64,000 nt of DNA from Prosthecobacter debontii (GTDB taxonomy: Bacteria; Verrucomicrobiota; Verrucomicrobiia; Verrucomicrobiales; Akkermansiaceae): assembly GCA_945873125.1 (NCBI GenBank), contig CAMCBV010000004.1:1-64000 (forward strand). Direction: 5' to 3'. Below are positions 9,702-19,107 of the stretch, in pieces. The translations under genes were made by a program, and so were the position numbers. The notes under the pieces were generated by a model. The model was given only the letters and a program-made list of their open reading frames with translations. It did not search any database and was not told the DNA's origin. The stretch's first letter is position 1; each line of letters starts with the position of its first letter.

Positions 9702-10304
9702 ATGTCCGAATTTTTAGATGGGTCGGAAGAGATCGACATGCATGGTGTGAAGCTTCCTCACTGGCAGCAGGGTGAAGTGATGCAATTTGTGACCTTCCGG
9801 CTGGGAGATGCGTTGCCACAGGCAAAGTTGAGAATTTGGAAGGAAGAGAGGGATATTTGGAAAAGTCATCATCTAGAACCTTGGTCGCAAGATGATGAGA
9901 AGGAATATCATACAAGATTCACCGCGCAACTTGAGAGATGGTTGGATCAAGGTGCGGGAAGTTGCATTTTCAGGGATACTGACAAGAGGCTCTTACTCGA
10001 AAATGTTTTGATGAAGTTTCAAGGTGAGAGAGTTGAGCATCATTCTTGGATCATCATGCCAAACCACGTGCACTTGCTTTTTCGCCCGCTCGCTCCTTTG
10101 GAAAAACTGATTCAGTCATGGAAAGGAGTTTCTGCTAGAAAGCTCGGGTTGGGAAGTATCTGGCAGGTGAATTATCGAGATACGATGATCCGTGATGTAA
10201 GGCATTTTTCAAATGCTGTGAGATACATTCGACGCAATCCGGTTAAGTTAAATGCGAGGCATTATACACTTTGGGAGAGCGCGAGGGCGCAGGCGATTGA
10301 ATGA
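9702..10304 (+). CDS. REP-associated tyrosine transposase (RAYT, TnpA_REP family)
   Basis: A 200-residue member of the Y1 HUH transposase superfamily. The HUH-equivalent motif is in IMPNHVHLLF (His122, His124) and the catalytic tyrosine is Tyr158 in QVNYRDTMIRD, followed by the family signature YIRRNPVK. RAYTs cut single-stranded DNA at REP hairpins and are thought to spread them. The gene lies exactly between two REP pairs of one family (9628-9690 and 10305-10364), which is how RAYT genes are normally found. No frameshift or missing catalytic residue is visible, so it may be active. Confidence 0.9.
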   Translation: MSEFLDGSEEIDMHGVKLPHWQQGEVMQFVTFRLGDALPQAKLRIWKEERDIWKSHHLEPWSQDDEKEYHTRFTAQLERWLDQGAGSCIFRDTDKRLLLENVLMKFQGERVEHHSWIIMPNHVHLLFRPLAPLEKLIQSWKGVSARKLGLGSIWQVNYRDTMIRDVRHFSNAVRYIRRNPVKLNARHYTLWESARAQAIE

Positions 10305-10364
10305 GGAGAAGGGACATTTCTGTCCCTCAATGAAGATATGTTGGACAGGAATGTCCAACCTCCT
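10305..10364. repeat. REP pair, family A, right of RAYT
   Basis: A second doublet like that at 9628-9690: GGAG then AGGGACATTTCTGTCCCT, a spacer, then TTGGACAGGAATGTCCAA and CCTCC. It starts right after the RAYT stop codon and its last base is the first base of the stop codon of the convergent gene at 10364. Both flanks of the RAYT are thus symmetrical. Confidence 0.85.
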
Positions 10365-12502
10365 TATTTCGCTAATTCCTGGCAGCCTTTGATATCGAGC
10401 TTTCCAGATGCGAGTAGTGGGATTTCTCTCACGGGAATGATCTGCCTTGGGCACCAGAGGGAGGTGATGCCTTGGTCGAGGAGTTTGTAGCGGAGGTCGA
10501 TGCACTCCTGTTCGAGAGCTTGGCCAGCGATGGTAGAGAGAAGGATAATCGCTTCTCCTTTTTTCTCATCAGGCACACCGACGATGGCGATTTTGCGTTC
10601 GGTTTCGGTATCGAGCCCGAGGACTTTGTTGATCGCGGCTTCCAAAGTTTCGTGAGGAACCATTTCGCCTGCGATTTTTGAGAAACGGGAGATACGACCT
10701 TGGATGTGGAGGAATCCATCCGCATCGAAGACACCGACATCTCCGGTCTTGAACCAGCCATCGTCTGTGAGGACTTCGTTCGTGCGTTTGACGTCGCGAA
10801 GGTAACCGGAAAAAATGTTAGGCCCTTTGAGGTTGATGATGCCGGGTTGATCGAGCGGTATGGGAGCATGGGTCACAGGATCGGTGAGGCGGATGGCGAT
10901 ACCGGGCAGAAGTTGACCCACCGAGCCGTTGAGATGAGCAGGGAGAAAGTGAAAGTTCGCGGCAGGTTCCGGTGATGGTAAATTCACGTTGGTGGCTGGC
11001 GATGTCTCGGTGAGACCATAGCCCTCCATAGGCCGAATCCCGAATTTTTCCTCAAACGCATCGGCGAGGTTTTGTGGAAGTTTTTCCGCACCGGTGACGA
11101 CAAGTTCAAGGGATTTGAGCTGGGCGGGATCGATGCGTTTCATGTAGCCACGCAGGAAGGTCGGAGTAGCGAGGAGGACATTGACCTGATGAATGGAGAT
11201 AAGTTCCGCGAGTCTTTTGGTTTCGAGTGGCGAAGGGTAAGTGATGAGGTTGATACCCTCGATGACAGGATACCAGAGCGTGACAGTGCAGCCGAAGGAG
11301 TGGAACAGAGGTAGGCAGCCGAGGATGGACGCGTCTCGGTTCATATCGAGTCTTGAGCCGAACTGAAGAACATTTGCTAGGATGTTCCGGTGGCTTAGCG
11401 GAACTCCTTTGGGTTCTCCAGATGAGCCAGAGGTGAATAATAAAATGGCTTCGTCATCATCGCGGCGCTTGTTGAGGCCGAGAACATTGGCGAGTGGTGC
11501 GGCGGGCAGAATTTTTGAAATGAAGCCCCATTTGACGATCTCTTTCTTGAGTTCCGGAATGGTCCGTTCAATGAAAATGAGGTCGCGATTCGGTGGCCAT
11601 GGAAAAGTGGAGACTTTTCTAACAAAAGGATCGGCGGTGATGAAGCGATCCACATCCGCCTGACGAATCGAAGAGCGGATGGCGTCGTGGGAAGCGGTGA
11701 AGTTCAGGTTTACTGGGATTTTCCCCGCGAACAACACCGCGAGGTTGGCAATCAAGCCGCCTTTGCCAGGAGGGAGCACGATGGCAACGCGTGGTTTATC
11801 GGTCTCCTTGATGATGAATTTAGAGAGTGCGATGGCGACGGGCAGTATGTTGGAGAAGGGGATGTCGGAGTCATCCGCGCCATCGACGAGTTTGATGGCT
11901 GGGTTAGCTTTCAGTCCGTGCAGAAGGGCTGTGGCGAGTGAGCCATGAACGATGGCGCGCGAGCTGTAAGCGGCTTCGAAAGCTTCGAGCATGCTTTCCT
12001 GAAAGTTTGGAAGATTGATCTCTTTTTCACTCAACGGTCGTCCGATGGAGATGACGGCGTGGGGAAGTGATGAGATTTTTTCGATTCCAAGGCACGATTC
12101 GCGCGGGCAATCGATCGCGATAGGGAGGGTTGGAAGTTTGAATGAAACGAGAGTTTTGAGATGCGTGGAGGGAATGTGGATGGGAGTGGCTGGGCGGGTT
12201 TTTGCGCGGCCTGGCACAAACAACAAGATGCCGCCACTGGCGAGGCAAGCGGCGAGCTCTTTGCCTGCCGCGGCTGGGTTTTCGTCCTTGATGGAAAACA
12301 TTGCACCTTTGTCGGAGCGTTCCATATGACTGCGCATGGCGGGGTCAAAAGAGTCGTTTTCCTCGATCAGGTAGGTGATGGTTCTTCCTAGAAATTCTTT
12401 TTCAAGATGCAGGAGTTGTTGAAAATCGAGTCGTCCAGGTATGGCAAGAAAACCAGTTGTCGGAATACTTGCAGCATTTTGAAATTGGATGGATGCGGAC
12501 AT
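10364..12502 (-). CDS. AMP-binding acyl-CoA/ACP synthetase with degenerate acyltransferase-like N-terminus (Aas-like)
   Basis: About 712 residues from MSASIQFQ; an upstream start at 12565 is also open. The C-terminal 500 residues are an adenylate-forming synthetase: P-loop-like LLFTSGSSGEPKGVPLSH, GYGLTETSP, and GWFKTGDVG with the final lysine in ASGKLDIKG. The first 200 residues resemble a PlsC acyltransferase in outline (GGILLFVPGRAKTR where PlsC has a FPEG motif) but the catalytic HX4D is not evident. The order acyltransferase-synthetase matches Aas, the 2-acyl-glycerophosphoethanolamine recycling enzyme. It probably activates fatty acids for phospholipid repair; the acyltransferase activity may be lost. 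It is convergent with the RAYT. Confidence 0.7.
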   Translation of the reverse strand: MSASIQFQNAASIPTTGFLAIPGRLDFQQLLHLEKEFLGRTITYLIEENDSFDPAMRSHMERSDKGAMFSIKDENPAAAGKELAACLASGGILLFVPGRAKTRPATPIHIPSTHLKTLVSFKLPTLPIAIDCPRESCLGIEKISSLPHAVISIGRPLSEKEINLPNFQESMLEAFEAAYSSRAIVHGSLATALLHGLKANPAIKLVDGADDSDIPFSNILPVAIALSKFIIKETDKPRVAIVLPPGKGGLIANLAVLFAGKIPVNLNFTASHDAIRSSIRQADVDRFITADPFVRKVSTFPWPPNRDLIFIERTIPELKKEIVKWGFISKILPAAPLANVLGLNKRRDDDEAILLFTSGSSGEPKGVPLSHRNILANVLQFGSRLDMNRDASILGCLPLFHSFGCTVTLWYPVIEGINLITYPSPLETKRLAELISIHQVNVLLATPTFLRGYMKRIDPAQLKSLELVVTGAEKLPQNLADAFEEKFGIRPMEGYGLTETSPATNVNLPSPEPAANFHFLPAHLNGSVGQLLPGIAIRLTDPVTHAPIPLDQPGIINLKGPNIFSGYLRDVKRTNEVLTDDGWFKTGDVGVFDADGFLHIQGRISRFSKIAGEMVPHETLEAAINKVLGLDTETERKIAIVGVPDEKKGEAIILLSTIAGQALEQECIDLRYKLLDQGITSLWCPRQIIPVREIPLLASGKLDIKGCQELAK

Positions 12503-12666
12503 TTTTATGAAAAACTCTGCGCGAAGATTAGGATTTTTTGGAGCTGACGCACGATTTTTCTGCATGAATCGCGCATTCTACGGGGTCTTTTTAGGTATCC
12601 CATCTTCATATCGTGATTTGATGATTTGAATCTTGAAGCGTGAGTTGGATGATTTACAGTTCGGAC

Positions 12667-13755
12667 ATGGCTCAAGCGGATCATACGGCGGAAATGGAAA
12701 AGGAATTGGCGGATCGTATCATGGTGCTGGATGGCGCGATGGGAACGACCATCCGAACCTACGGGCTTGATGAATCCGCGGCACGGGGCGAGCGGTTTGC
12801 CAGCAACGACAAAGATCTCCTCAACAACGGCGACATTCTTTCGATCACACAACCGCAGGTGATTGCGGATATTCACAAATGTTTTTACGAAGCGGGATCC
12901 GATATTTGTGAGACTAATACCTTCTCGGCTACGGGGATCGCACAGAGTGAGTTTTTTGTGGAGGATCCCCGCGAAAAAGGCGGGCGCAAGGATCCCGAGT
13001 TTTTTCAGAAAATTCTCGAGAACGATTTTTTGAACGAACTGGCATGGGAGATGAATGTCAAAAGCTCCCAACTCGCGCGTAAAATGGCGGACGACATTGG
13101 TACAGACACGGGGATTAAACGCTATGTGGCTGGGGCTATCGGGCCGCTGACGGTTTCATTGAGCAACTCGCCGGACGCGGAGGACGCATCTTTCCGAGTG
13201 GTGACTTTTGATCAAGTATTGGAAGCGTATCGGATGCAGGTGCGTGGATTGATTGAGGGCGGATGCGATATTCTGATGATCGAAACGATCTTCGATTCGT
13301 TGAATGCAAAAGCTGCTGCGGTTGCGGTGCAGGATATTTTCGATGAGCAAGGTATCCATCTGCCGGTGATCATTTCAGCAGCGGTTGGTTTGGGTGGAGA
13401 AACGATGATTTCCGCACAAAAAGTCGAGGCGCTGTGGAATGCGTTCGCGCACACGAAGCCCTTGGCGATCGGTTTGAACTGCTCGCTCGGCCCGGATCTG
13501 ATGCGGCCGTTTTTGGAGGAACTCTCCGAGGTAGCGGGGACGTATGTTTCTGCCTATCCGAACGCCGGTCTTCCAAACCCCTTGGCACCAACCGGATTTG
13601 ATCTCGAGCCACCGCACATGAAGGATTTCATGAGGGGCTTTGCGGAGAGCTGCTTGATCAACTTCGCGGGTGGATGTTGCGGAAATACCCCTGAGCATGT
13701 CCGAGCGATTGCAGAAGGAGTGAGGGGCGTGGCTCCGAGGAGGATTGGGAAATAA
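12667..13755 (+). CDS. metH: Methionine synthase, homocysteine-binding part (MetH N-terminal module)
   Basis: This open frame encodes the homocysteine S-methyltransferase barrel of cobalamin-dependent methionine synthase: VLDGAMGTTIRTYGL at the start, and the zinc cysteines in GLNCSLGP and GGCCGNTPEH. It ends with VRGVAPRRIGK, which corresponds to the linker leading to the pterin domain in E. coli MetH. The rest of the enzyme is encoded from 14260, so the gene has been cut in two by the element at 13756-14244. All residues needed to bind and activate homocysteine are present. An alternative ATG at 12640 would add nine residues. No B12 or SAM riboswitch was recognised upstream. Confidence 0.9.
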   Translation: MAQADHTAEMEKELADRIMVLDGAMGTTIRTYGLDESAARGERFASNDKDLLNNGDILSITQPQVIADIHKCFYEAGSDICETNTFSATGIAQSEFFVEDPREKGGRKDPEFFQKILENDFLNELAWEMNVKSSQLARKMADDIGTDTGIKRYVAGAIGPLTVSLSNSPDAEDASFRVVTFDQVLEAYRMQVRGLIEGGCDILMIETIFDSLNAKAAAVAVQDIFDEQGIHLPVIISAAVGLGGETMISAQKVEALWNAFAHTKPLAIGLNCSLGPDLMRPFLEELSEVAGTYVSAYPNAGLPNPLAPTGFDLEPPHMKDFMRGFAESCLINFAGGCCGNTPEHVRAIAEGVRGVAPRRIGK

Positions 13756-14244
13756 TTTTTCAACGCAAAGCCGCGAAGAACGCAGAGGTAACGCAAAGGA
13801 AGATAAATGAAGGATTTTTTGAATAAGCTATCGAACGATGTGATTGGTGCGGCCATTGAGGTGCATCGAGAACTTGGACCTGGTTTGTTGGAATCGACTT
13901 ATGAAGCTTCGCTGCAACATGAACTCGGCTTAAGGGGGATTGCTTCAGTGAGGCAGGTCATGTTGCCTGTTAACTACAAAGATTTGGAGATCCCTGATTC
14001 CTATCGAATCGATCTATTTGTAGAGAATGCTTTAGTGATTGAAATCAAAGCAGTTGAAAACATCATTCCAGTTCACTCTGCACAACTTTTAACCTATCTC
14101 AAAATGTCAAAAAATCATTTAGGGCTACTCATCAATTTTCACACCGTTAAACTTGCCGATTCAATCAAACGTGTCGTCCACCAATTTCCTAACTCATAAA
14201 ACTTTGCGAACCTTTGCGTTCTTCGCGGCTTTGCGTTGAAAAAA
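13756..14244. mobile_element. GxxExxY insertion element with about 44-bp terminal inverted repeats
   Basis: The left end (13756-13799) and right end (14201-14244) are imperfect reverse complements sharing TTTTTCAACGCAAAGCCGCG and continuing through GAAGAACGCA. Between them is only one gene, encoding a GxxExxY protein. The element starts one base after the stop codon of the MetH homocysteine module and ends 15 bases before the start of the rest of MetH. No transposase is encoded; GxxExxY genes are often seen between such 'CACGGAGAACGCAGAGG'-like repeats, but how they move is not established. Confidence 0.8.
13807..14199 (+). CDS. GxxExxY protein
   Basis: A 130-residue protein of the GxxExxY family; the name-giving motif is GPGLLESTYEASL at residues 24-36, followed by a nuclease-like core (YRIDLFVENALVIEIKAVE) whose D...E.K spacing resembles the PD-(D/E)XK fold. 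The fold link is inference. Biological function is unknown; the family is abundant and scattered in Bacteroidetes and the PVC group. Its position inside an inverted-repeat-bounded insertion in metH suggests that it is cargo of, or needed by, a mobile element. Confidence 0.85.
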   Translation: MKDFLNKLSNDVIGAAIEVHRELGPGLLESTYEASLQHELGLRGIASVRQVMLPVNYKDLEIPDSYRIDLFVENALVIEIKAVENIIPVHSAQLLTYLKMSKNHLGLLINFHTVKLADSIKRVVHQFPNS

Positions 14245-14259
14245 TCTTCCTACTCCATA

Positions 14260-17200
14260 ATGAATCCAATCAAACCAGCACTCAGGCTCTCTGGAACAGA
14301 GGCTTACAATCACGATGAGGGAAAAGGTTTCCTCATGATCGGGGAGCGGACGAACGTGGCGGGGTCGCCGCAGTTTGCGAAATTGGTGCGAGCTGGTGAT
14401 CTCGAAGCGGCGGTGGAAGTGGCGCGTCAACAAGTTGCGAACGGTGCGAACGTGATCGATATCTGTTTTGACGATGGCCTGATCGATGGTAAGGCGATGA
14501 TGGCGAAATATCTCAACCTGCTCCAAGGTGAACCGGATGTCGCACGGGTGCCGATCATGGTGGATTCGTCGAAATGGGAGATTCTTGAAGAGGGACTGAA
14601 GCATCTGCAAGGCAAGGGGATCGTGAACTCGATCTCGCTCAAAGAGGGCGAGGAAGTTTTCAAGAAAAACGCCAAACACATCATGAAATACGGCGCCGCT
14701 GTGGTCGTGATGGCTTTCGATGAAAAGGGCCAGGCTGCGACTTATGATGAGAAAATTCGCATCTGCGAACGGGCTTATCGGATTCTTGTGGATGAAGTTG
14801 GCTTCAATCCAAACGACATCATTTTCGATCCCAACATCCTGACGGTTGCAACCGGTATCGAGGAGCACAACAACTACGCCTTGGACTTCATCAATGCGAC
14901 CCGTTGGATCAAGGAAAACCTGCCGGGCGCCAAGGTTTCCGGTGGAGTTTCTAACATTTCATTCTCTTTCCGTGGTAACAATAAAGTCCGCGAAGCGATG
15001 CATTCTGCCTTCCTCTATCATGCGACCCAAGCAGGCATGGACATGGGTATCGTCAATGCGGGGATGCTGGAGGTTTATGATGAAATTCCGAGAGATCTTT
15101 TGGAGTGTGTTGAGGATGTCTTGTTGAACCGCAGGGATGATTCCACCGAGCGTCTTCTGGATCTCGCCGAGAGCTACAAAGGAGTGGGCGGCAAGAAGGT
15201 CGAAGAAGACCTTTCGTGGCGTGAGGAAGAAGTCGAGAAGCGCCTCGAATACGCGCTCTTGAAAGGAATTGATCGGTTCATTGACGAGGACACCGAAGCC
15301 GCTAGGCTGAAATACGGTAGGCCACTGAAAGTCATCGAGGGACCCTTGATGGACGGCATGGGCGTGGTTGGAGACTTGTTCGGCGCCGGTAAAATGTTTC
15401 TTCCGCAAGTCGTCAAATCCGCCCGTGTGATGAAGAAGGCTGTGGCTTGGTTGTTTCCTTACATGGAGGCGGAGAAGGCGGAAAACCTCGGGGGTGACAT
15501 TTTGGCGATCCGGGAAAAGAACCCCGGTATGTCCTACGATGAAGCGCTGAAAATCGCGGAACGCGGCAACTCCGCCGGTCGTTTCCTGATCGCAACTGTC
15601 AAAGGTGACGTTCATGATATTGGTAAAAACATCGTTGGTGTCGTTTTGTCATGCAATGGCTTCGAAGTTACCGACATGGGTGTGATGGTGTCCTGCGACA
15701 AGATTTTGGACAAGGCGGTCGAACTCGGTGCGGACGTGATCGGACTGTCCGGATTGATCACACCGTCGCTCGATGAGATGGTGCATGTTGCTAAAGAAAT
15801 GGAGCGTCGTGGTTTCACGATTCCGTTGTTGATCGGTGGTGCGACGACCTCTGCCGCACACACAGCGATCAAGATCGCCGAGCATTACTCCGGACCGGTG
15901 GTCCATGTGCTTGATGCCTCGCGCTCCGTGCCGGTAACGACCTCGCTTCTGTCGAAAGATGGTCGGGATGAATTTGTCAGGGAGCTTCGGGAGAAGCAGC
16001 AAATTGCACGCGAGAATTTCCTTGGAGGACCCAAGAAAGAGACGGTCTCTCTCATCGAAGCACGCGCAGCGGGTCCTCAATATGACTGGGATTCCTATAG
16101 TCCTCCTACGCCTTCGTTTACCGGAACAAGTGTCATTGAGCCTAAAATCAAAGATCTCCTGGAATACATCGATTGGACGCCGTTCTTCCATGCATGGGAG
16201 TTGCGAGGTGTTTGGGATAGGGAAAAGAAAGAACTCAAAACGAAAAACGAGGGAGGTGCGGCCGAGGCGAAAAAACTTTATGCCGAGGCATGCGTTTACC
16301 TTGAGAAACTCGTTGCGGAAAATCGTCTAACCGCAAGGGGAATCTACGGATTTTTTCCGGCGAACTCACAAGGTGATGATATCATCGTGCACCATGATGA
16401 CGGAACCGAGCGGACGAAGTTTCATACATTGCGCCAGCAACTCAAGAAAACTTCAGGAAAGCCCAATGTGGCTCTGTCGGATTGGGTGAAACCCGTGGCG
16501 GCGGATTGTATCCGCCCAGCCAATCAGAACCCAATGACTCAAAAAGAAAAATGGGGATGCTTACCTCACTGGTATCGCGAAGGAGCGACGTATGCCGTTA
16601 CATTCCGTCTTGAAGATACTTTTCCAAAAGGTGTCCTCGCTGCATACGCACAAGAAAAAGAAGAACTGAAAATTCAAATCCAACAGGCAGAGAAAAATGG
16701 AGAGGAGAGTTTACGAAAAGATCTTCGCATTCAGTTGGATCAACTTTACCGTGAGCGGATTGAGAAAGTTCTCGATGAAGGAATGGGTGAGTGTTGGATG
16801 AAGGATCAAAGAATCGCTGCGATAATTGCTAATGCGATCAAGCACTTCGCGGGTGAACGTTATGATCTCGGTGCGTGGTGTATCATGCCAAACCATGTGC
16901 ACATCATTTTATCACCTAAGGATGGAGAATCTCTTGCTGATATTTTGCACAGCATCAAAAGGTTCACTGCTAGAGAGGCGAACAAGCTATTAGGTAGAGA
17001 CGGCGCGTTTTGGCAGAAAGAGTCGTATGATCACATCATTCGCGATGCGGAGGATTTTGGTAATCAGTCGAGTTATGTATTAAATAATCCAAAATCAGCT
17101 GGAATGGTTGATTGGGACTTTGTTGGTGACGGTGGTTTGGCTGGGCGGATGCAATCCGCCGCCACGGTTGACCACATCGGCGGCTTTGTCGTTGGGATTC

Positions 17201-17673
17201 ATGGGGCGGACGAATATGCGAAAGAACTCGATGAGCAGAATGATCCTTACGGAGCGATCATGGTCAAAGCGATCGCGGACCGACTCGCTGAAGCGTTTGC
17301 TGAAATGCTTCACCATCGGGCGCGTATTGCTTGGGGATATGAGGCGGAGGGTGAGTTGACCAAAGACGCATTGATTCATGAGAAATATCAGGGAATCCGT
17401 CCTGCACCCGGTTATCCGGCGCAACCTGATCATACCGAGAAACCGATTCTTTTTGATTTGTTAGGTGCAACCGATGCGACGGGTGTTTATCTAACCGAAA
17501 GCTGCGCCATGCATCCGGGCGCTGCAGTTTGTGGATTGTATTTCTCACACCCAGAAAGTCATTACTTCGCACTATCGGAACTACAGAAAGACCAGATCGA
17601 AGACTACGCGAAGCGTAAGGGGATGAGTGTTGAGGAGGCGGAGAAATGGCTTGGCCCTTGGCTTGGTTATTAG
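14260..17673 (+). CDS. metH: Methionine synthase, pterin-B12-activation modules with an in-frame RAYT insertion
   Basis: 1137 residues from ATG 14260 (a TTG at 14236 is also open). Residues about 1-310: pterin-binding domain ([23 protein letters not shown]). About 320-620: cobalamin domain with [11 protein letters not shown] (His452 is the expected cobalt ligand). About 640-745: first part of the SAM-binding reactivation domain, ending LSDWVKP. Residues about 746-970 are foreign: an entire RAYT with REP-coded ends. From residue 971 the activation domain resumes ([38 protein letters not shown]) to a normal C-terminus. Catalysis transfers a methyl group from methyl-tetrahydrofolate to homocysteine via B12. 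The E. coli-like order and intact motifs argue for function despite the 225-residue insert; that is inference. Confidence 0.9.
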   Translation: MNPIKPALRLSGTEAYNHDEGKGFLMIGERTNVAGSPQFAKLVRAGDLEAAVEVARQQVANGANVIDICFDDGLIDGKAMMAKYLNLLQGEPDVARVPIMVDSSKWEILEEGLKHLQGKGIVNSISLKEGEEVFKKNAKHIMKYGAAVVVMAFDEKGQAATYDEKIRICERAYRILVDEVGFNPNDIIFDPNILTVATGIEEHNNYALDFINATRWIKENLPGAKVSGGVSNISFSFRGNNKVREAMHSAFLYHATQAGMDMGIVNAGMLEVYDEIPRDLLECVEDVLLNRRDDSTERLLDLAESYKGVGGKKVEEDLSWREEEVEKRLEYALLKGIDRFIDEDTEAARLKYGRPLKVIEGPLMDGMGVVGDLFGAGKMFLPQVVKSARVMKKAVAWLFPYMEAEKAENLGGDILAIREKNPGMSYDEALKIAERGNSAGRFLIATVKGDVHDIGKNIVGVVLSCNGFEVTDMGVMVSCDKILDKAVELGADVIGLSGLITPSLDEMVHVAKEMERRGFTIPLLIGGATTSAAHTAIKIAEHYSGPVVHVLDASRSVPVTTSLLSKDGRDEFVRELREKQQIARENFLGGPKKETVSLIEARAAGPQYDWDSYSPPTPSFTGTSVIEPKIKDLLEYIDWTPFFHAWELRGVWDREKKELKTKNEGGAAEAKKLYAEACVYLEKLVAENRLTARGIYGFFPANSQGDDIIVHHDDGTERTKFHTLRQQLKKTSGKPNVALSDWVKPVAADCIRPANQNPMTQKEKWGCLPHWYREGATYAVTFRLEDTFPKGVLAAYAQEKEELKIQIQQAEKNGEESLRKDLRIQLDQLYRERIEKVLDEGMGECWMKDQRIAAIIANAIKHFAGERYDLGAWCIMPNHVHIILSPKDGESLADILHSIKRFTAREANKLLGRDGAFWQKESYDHIIRDAEDFGNQSSYVLNNPKSAGMVDWDFVGDGGLAGRMQSAATVDHIGGFVVGIHGADEYAKELDEQNDPYGAIMVKAIADRLAEAFAEMLHHRARIAWGYEAEGELTKDALIHEKYQGIRPAPGYPAQPDHTEKPILFDLLGATDATGVYLTESCAMHPGAAVCGLYFSHPESHYFALSELQKDQIEDYAKRKGMSVEEAEKWLGPWLGY
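16495..17165 (+). mobile_element. RAYT transposase element inserted in frame within metH, bounded by REP family B
   Basis: The ends, 16495-16522 and 17138-17165, are 28-bp reverse complements with a single mismatch, each containing the palindrome GGCGGATTGCATCCGCC (left copy has one change). Between them is a RAYT domain: possible own start ATG 16534 ([14 protein letters not shown]), [10 protein letters not shown] with His879 and His881 of the fused frame, and Tyr923 in [11 protein letters not shown] followed by [12 protein letters not shown]. No stop codon ends the transposase; the frame reads through the right REP into metH. The two REP sequences are themselves translated. RAYTs normally stand between genes, so a fused, readable insertion is exceptional. 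Confidence 0.85.
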
Positions 17674-17674
17674 C

Positions 17675-17750
17675 GTGACGGCGGATTGCATCCGCCATGC
17701 CAATTCATCCAACATGATTATTTGGCAGGGCGGATGCAATCCGCCGCCAC
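17675..17750. repeat. REP pair, family B, downstream of metH
   Basis: Two inverted copies (17675-17702 and 17723-17750) of the same repeat that borders the RAYT inside metH, with palindromic core GGCGGATTGCATCCGCC. The doublet begins one base after the metH stop codon and ends three bases before the end of the convergent gltX stop codon. It is probably a product of the neighbouring RAYT and may also serve as a two-way transcription terminator. Confidence 0.85.
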
Positions 17751-17752
17751 AG

Positions 17753-19072
17753 TCAGAAACATCTCAGTCTCGCAATCGTCTTCTCTTTTCCTAAAATCAG
17801 AAAAACATCACCGAGATCAGGGCCGTGGGCTCTACCGGATAATGCAACCCGGATGGGGAACATGAGTTGTCCGGCTTTTGCTCCGTTGGCGGTGGCCACT
17901 TCACCGATGGCGTTTTTCGCGATGTCAGCATTCCAATCGGTTAGATTGGAAAATTGTTCGGCGACGGCTGACAAAAGCGCGGCATTTGGATTGGCCTTTG
18001 CCTTTGTAACAGCTTCTTCATCCACCGGTGCGGTGTTCGTGACAAGAAAATCGATGGCTGAGGGAACTTCGGAAAGGAGCCGGACTTTCTCTTTCACTGC
18101 AGTGATTACGGTCAAATAGTTTTCGGTGATTGGCAGGTTTTCCGCGTGGACGAAGGGTTTTGCCAATTCCGCAAACCGCTCAGTGGAAATTTTCGCAATG
18201 TGCTGCTGGTTGACCCATTTGCATTTTTCCAAATCAAAGCGGGCTGGGGCGCGGTTGATGGCTTCGAGGGAGAAGCGGTCAACGAGTTCGGTTAGGGTGA
18301 AAATTTCATCATCCGATTTCGATGACCAACCGAGCAGGGCGATGAAATTCACCACTGCTTCGGAGAGAAATCCTTGTTTCGGATAATCGCCGACGGCAGC
18401 TCCGGCATCGCGCTTGGACATTTTCGATCCATCCGCGTTAAGAATAAGCGGGATGTGCGCGTATTGTGGTGGCTGGGCTCCGAGAGCCTCGATGAGTTGG
18501 AGATGCTTCGGTGTGTTCATCAAATGATCCTCACCGCGGATCACATGGGTTATTTTCATTTCGAGGTCGTCGACGACGTTTACGAAATGGAATACGTAAG
18601 AACCGTCGCTGCGCCGGATGACCATGTCGGGCGTGTTGGATTCATCGCGATAATCAATCGTGACTTCACCGCAGACAAGATCCCGCATGGTGATGGGTTT
18701 GCGGTCGAACCGGAAACGATAGGCATCGCCGTCCTTGTAGACGCGGCCTGCGGTTAGGAGTTTTTCGAAATACGCATCATAGATCTCGTTACGCTGAGAT
18801 TGGTAGTAGGGGCCGAAATTTCCGAGGGAAGGCGATTGCAGGCCTCCGCTACGCTCCGGGCCTTCATCCCAATCAAGGCCGAGCCATGTCATTCCATCGA
18901 AAATGGCTTGGCGGGCTTCCTCGGTGTTGCGTGCGGCATCGGTATCCTCGACACGAAGGACGAAGGCACCATGATGCTTGCGGGCGAAGAGCCAGTTAAA
19001 GAGAGCGGTGCGGGCCCCGCCGACGTGGAGGTAGCCGGTGGGTGAGGGTGCGAAGCGGGTGCGGACGGACAT
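17753..19072 (-). CDS. gltX: Glutamyl-tRNA synthetase
   Basis: About 439 residues from MSVRTRFAPSPTG. Class I signatures are clear: the HIGH-equivalent in PSPTGYLHVGGARTALFNW and the KMSKS-equivalent in GSKMSKRDAGA. It charges tRNA-Glu with glutamate in the cytoplasm. The length is slightly shorter than the usual 460-490 residues, but the C-terminus (LGKEKTIARLR) matches the normal family ending, so it is not truncated. Start at ATG 19072 is chosen over an in-frame TTG nine bases earlier. It is convergent with metH and 35 bp downstream of ruvA on the same strand. Confidence 0.93.
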   Translation of the reverse strand: MSVRTRFAPSPTGYLHVGGARTALFNWLFARKHHGAFVLRVEDTDAARNTEEARQAIFDGMTWLGLDWDEGPERSGGLQSPSLGNFGPYYQSQRNEIYDAYFEKLLTAGRVYKDGDAYRFRFDRKPITMRDLVCGEVTIDYRDESNTPDMVIRRSDGSYVFHFVNVVDDLEMKITHVIRGEDHLMNTPKHLQLIEALGAQPPQYAHIPLILNADGSKMSKRDAGAAVGDYPKQGFLSEAVVNFIALLGWSSKSDDEIFTLTELVDRFSLEAINRAPARFDLEKCKWVNQQHIAKISTERFAELAKPFVHAENLPITENYLTVITAVKEKVRLLSEVPSAIDFLVTNTAPVDEEAVTKAKANPNAALLSAVAEQFSNLTDWNADIAKNAIGEVATANGAKAGQLMFPIRVALSGRAHGPDLGDVFLILGKEKTIARLRCF

Positions 19073-19107
19073 AAATTTCAAGATTCAATTTTCAAATTGC
19101 AAGAAGA

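Noticed and set aside
9628..10364. Repeats considered as a CRISPR array
   Set aside because: Only four short palindromic units in inverted pairs, no regular direct repeats or spacers, no cas genes.
16495..17165. In-frame insert in metH considered as an intein
   Set aside because: No splicing motifs (N-terminal Cys/Ser, C-terminal HN followed by Cys/Ser/Thr) are present, and the insert has clear RAYT motifs and REP ends.
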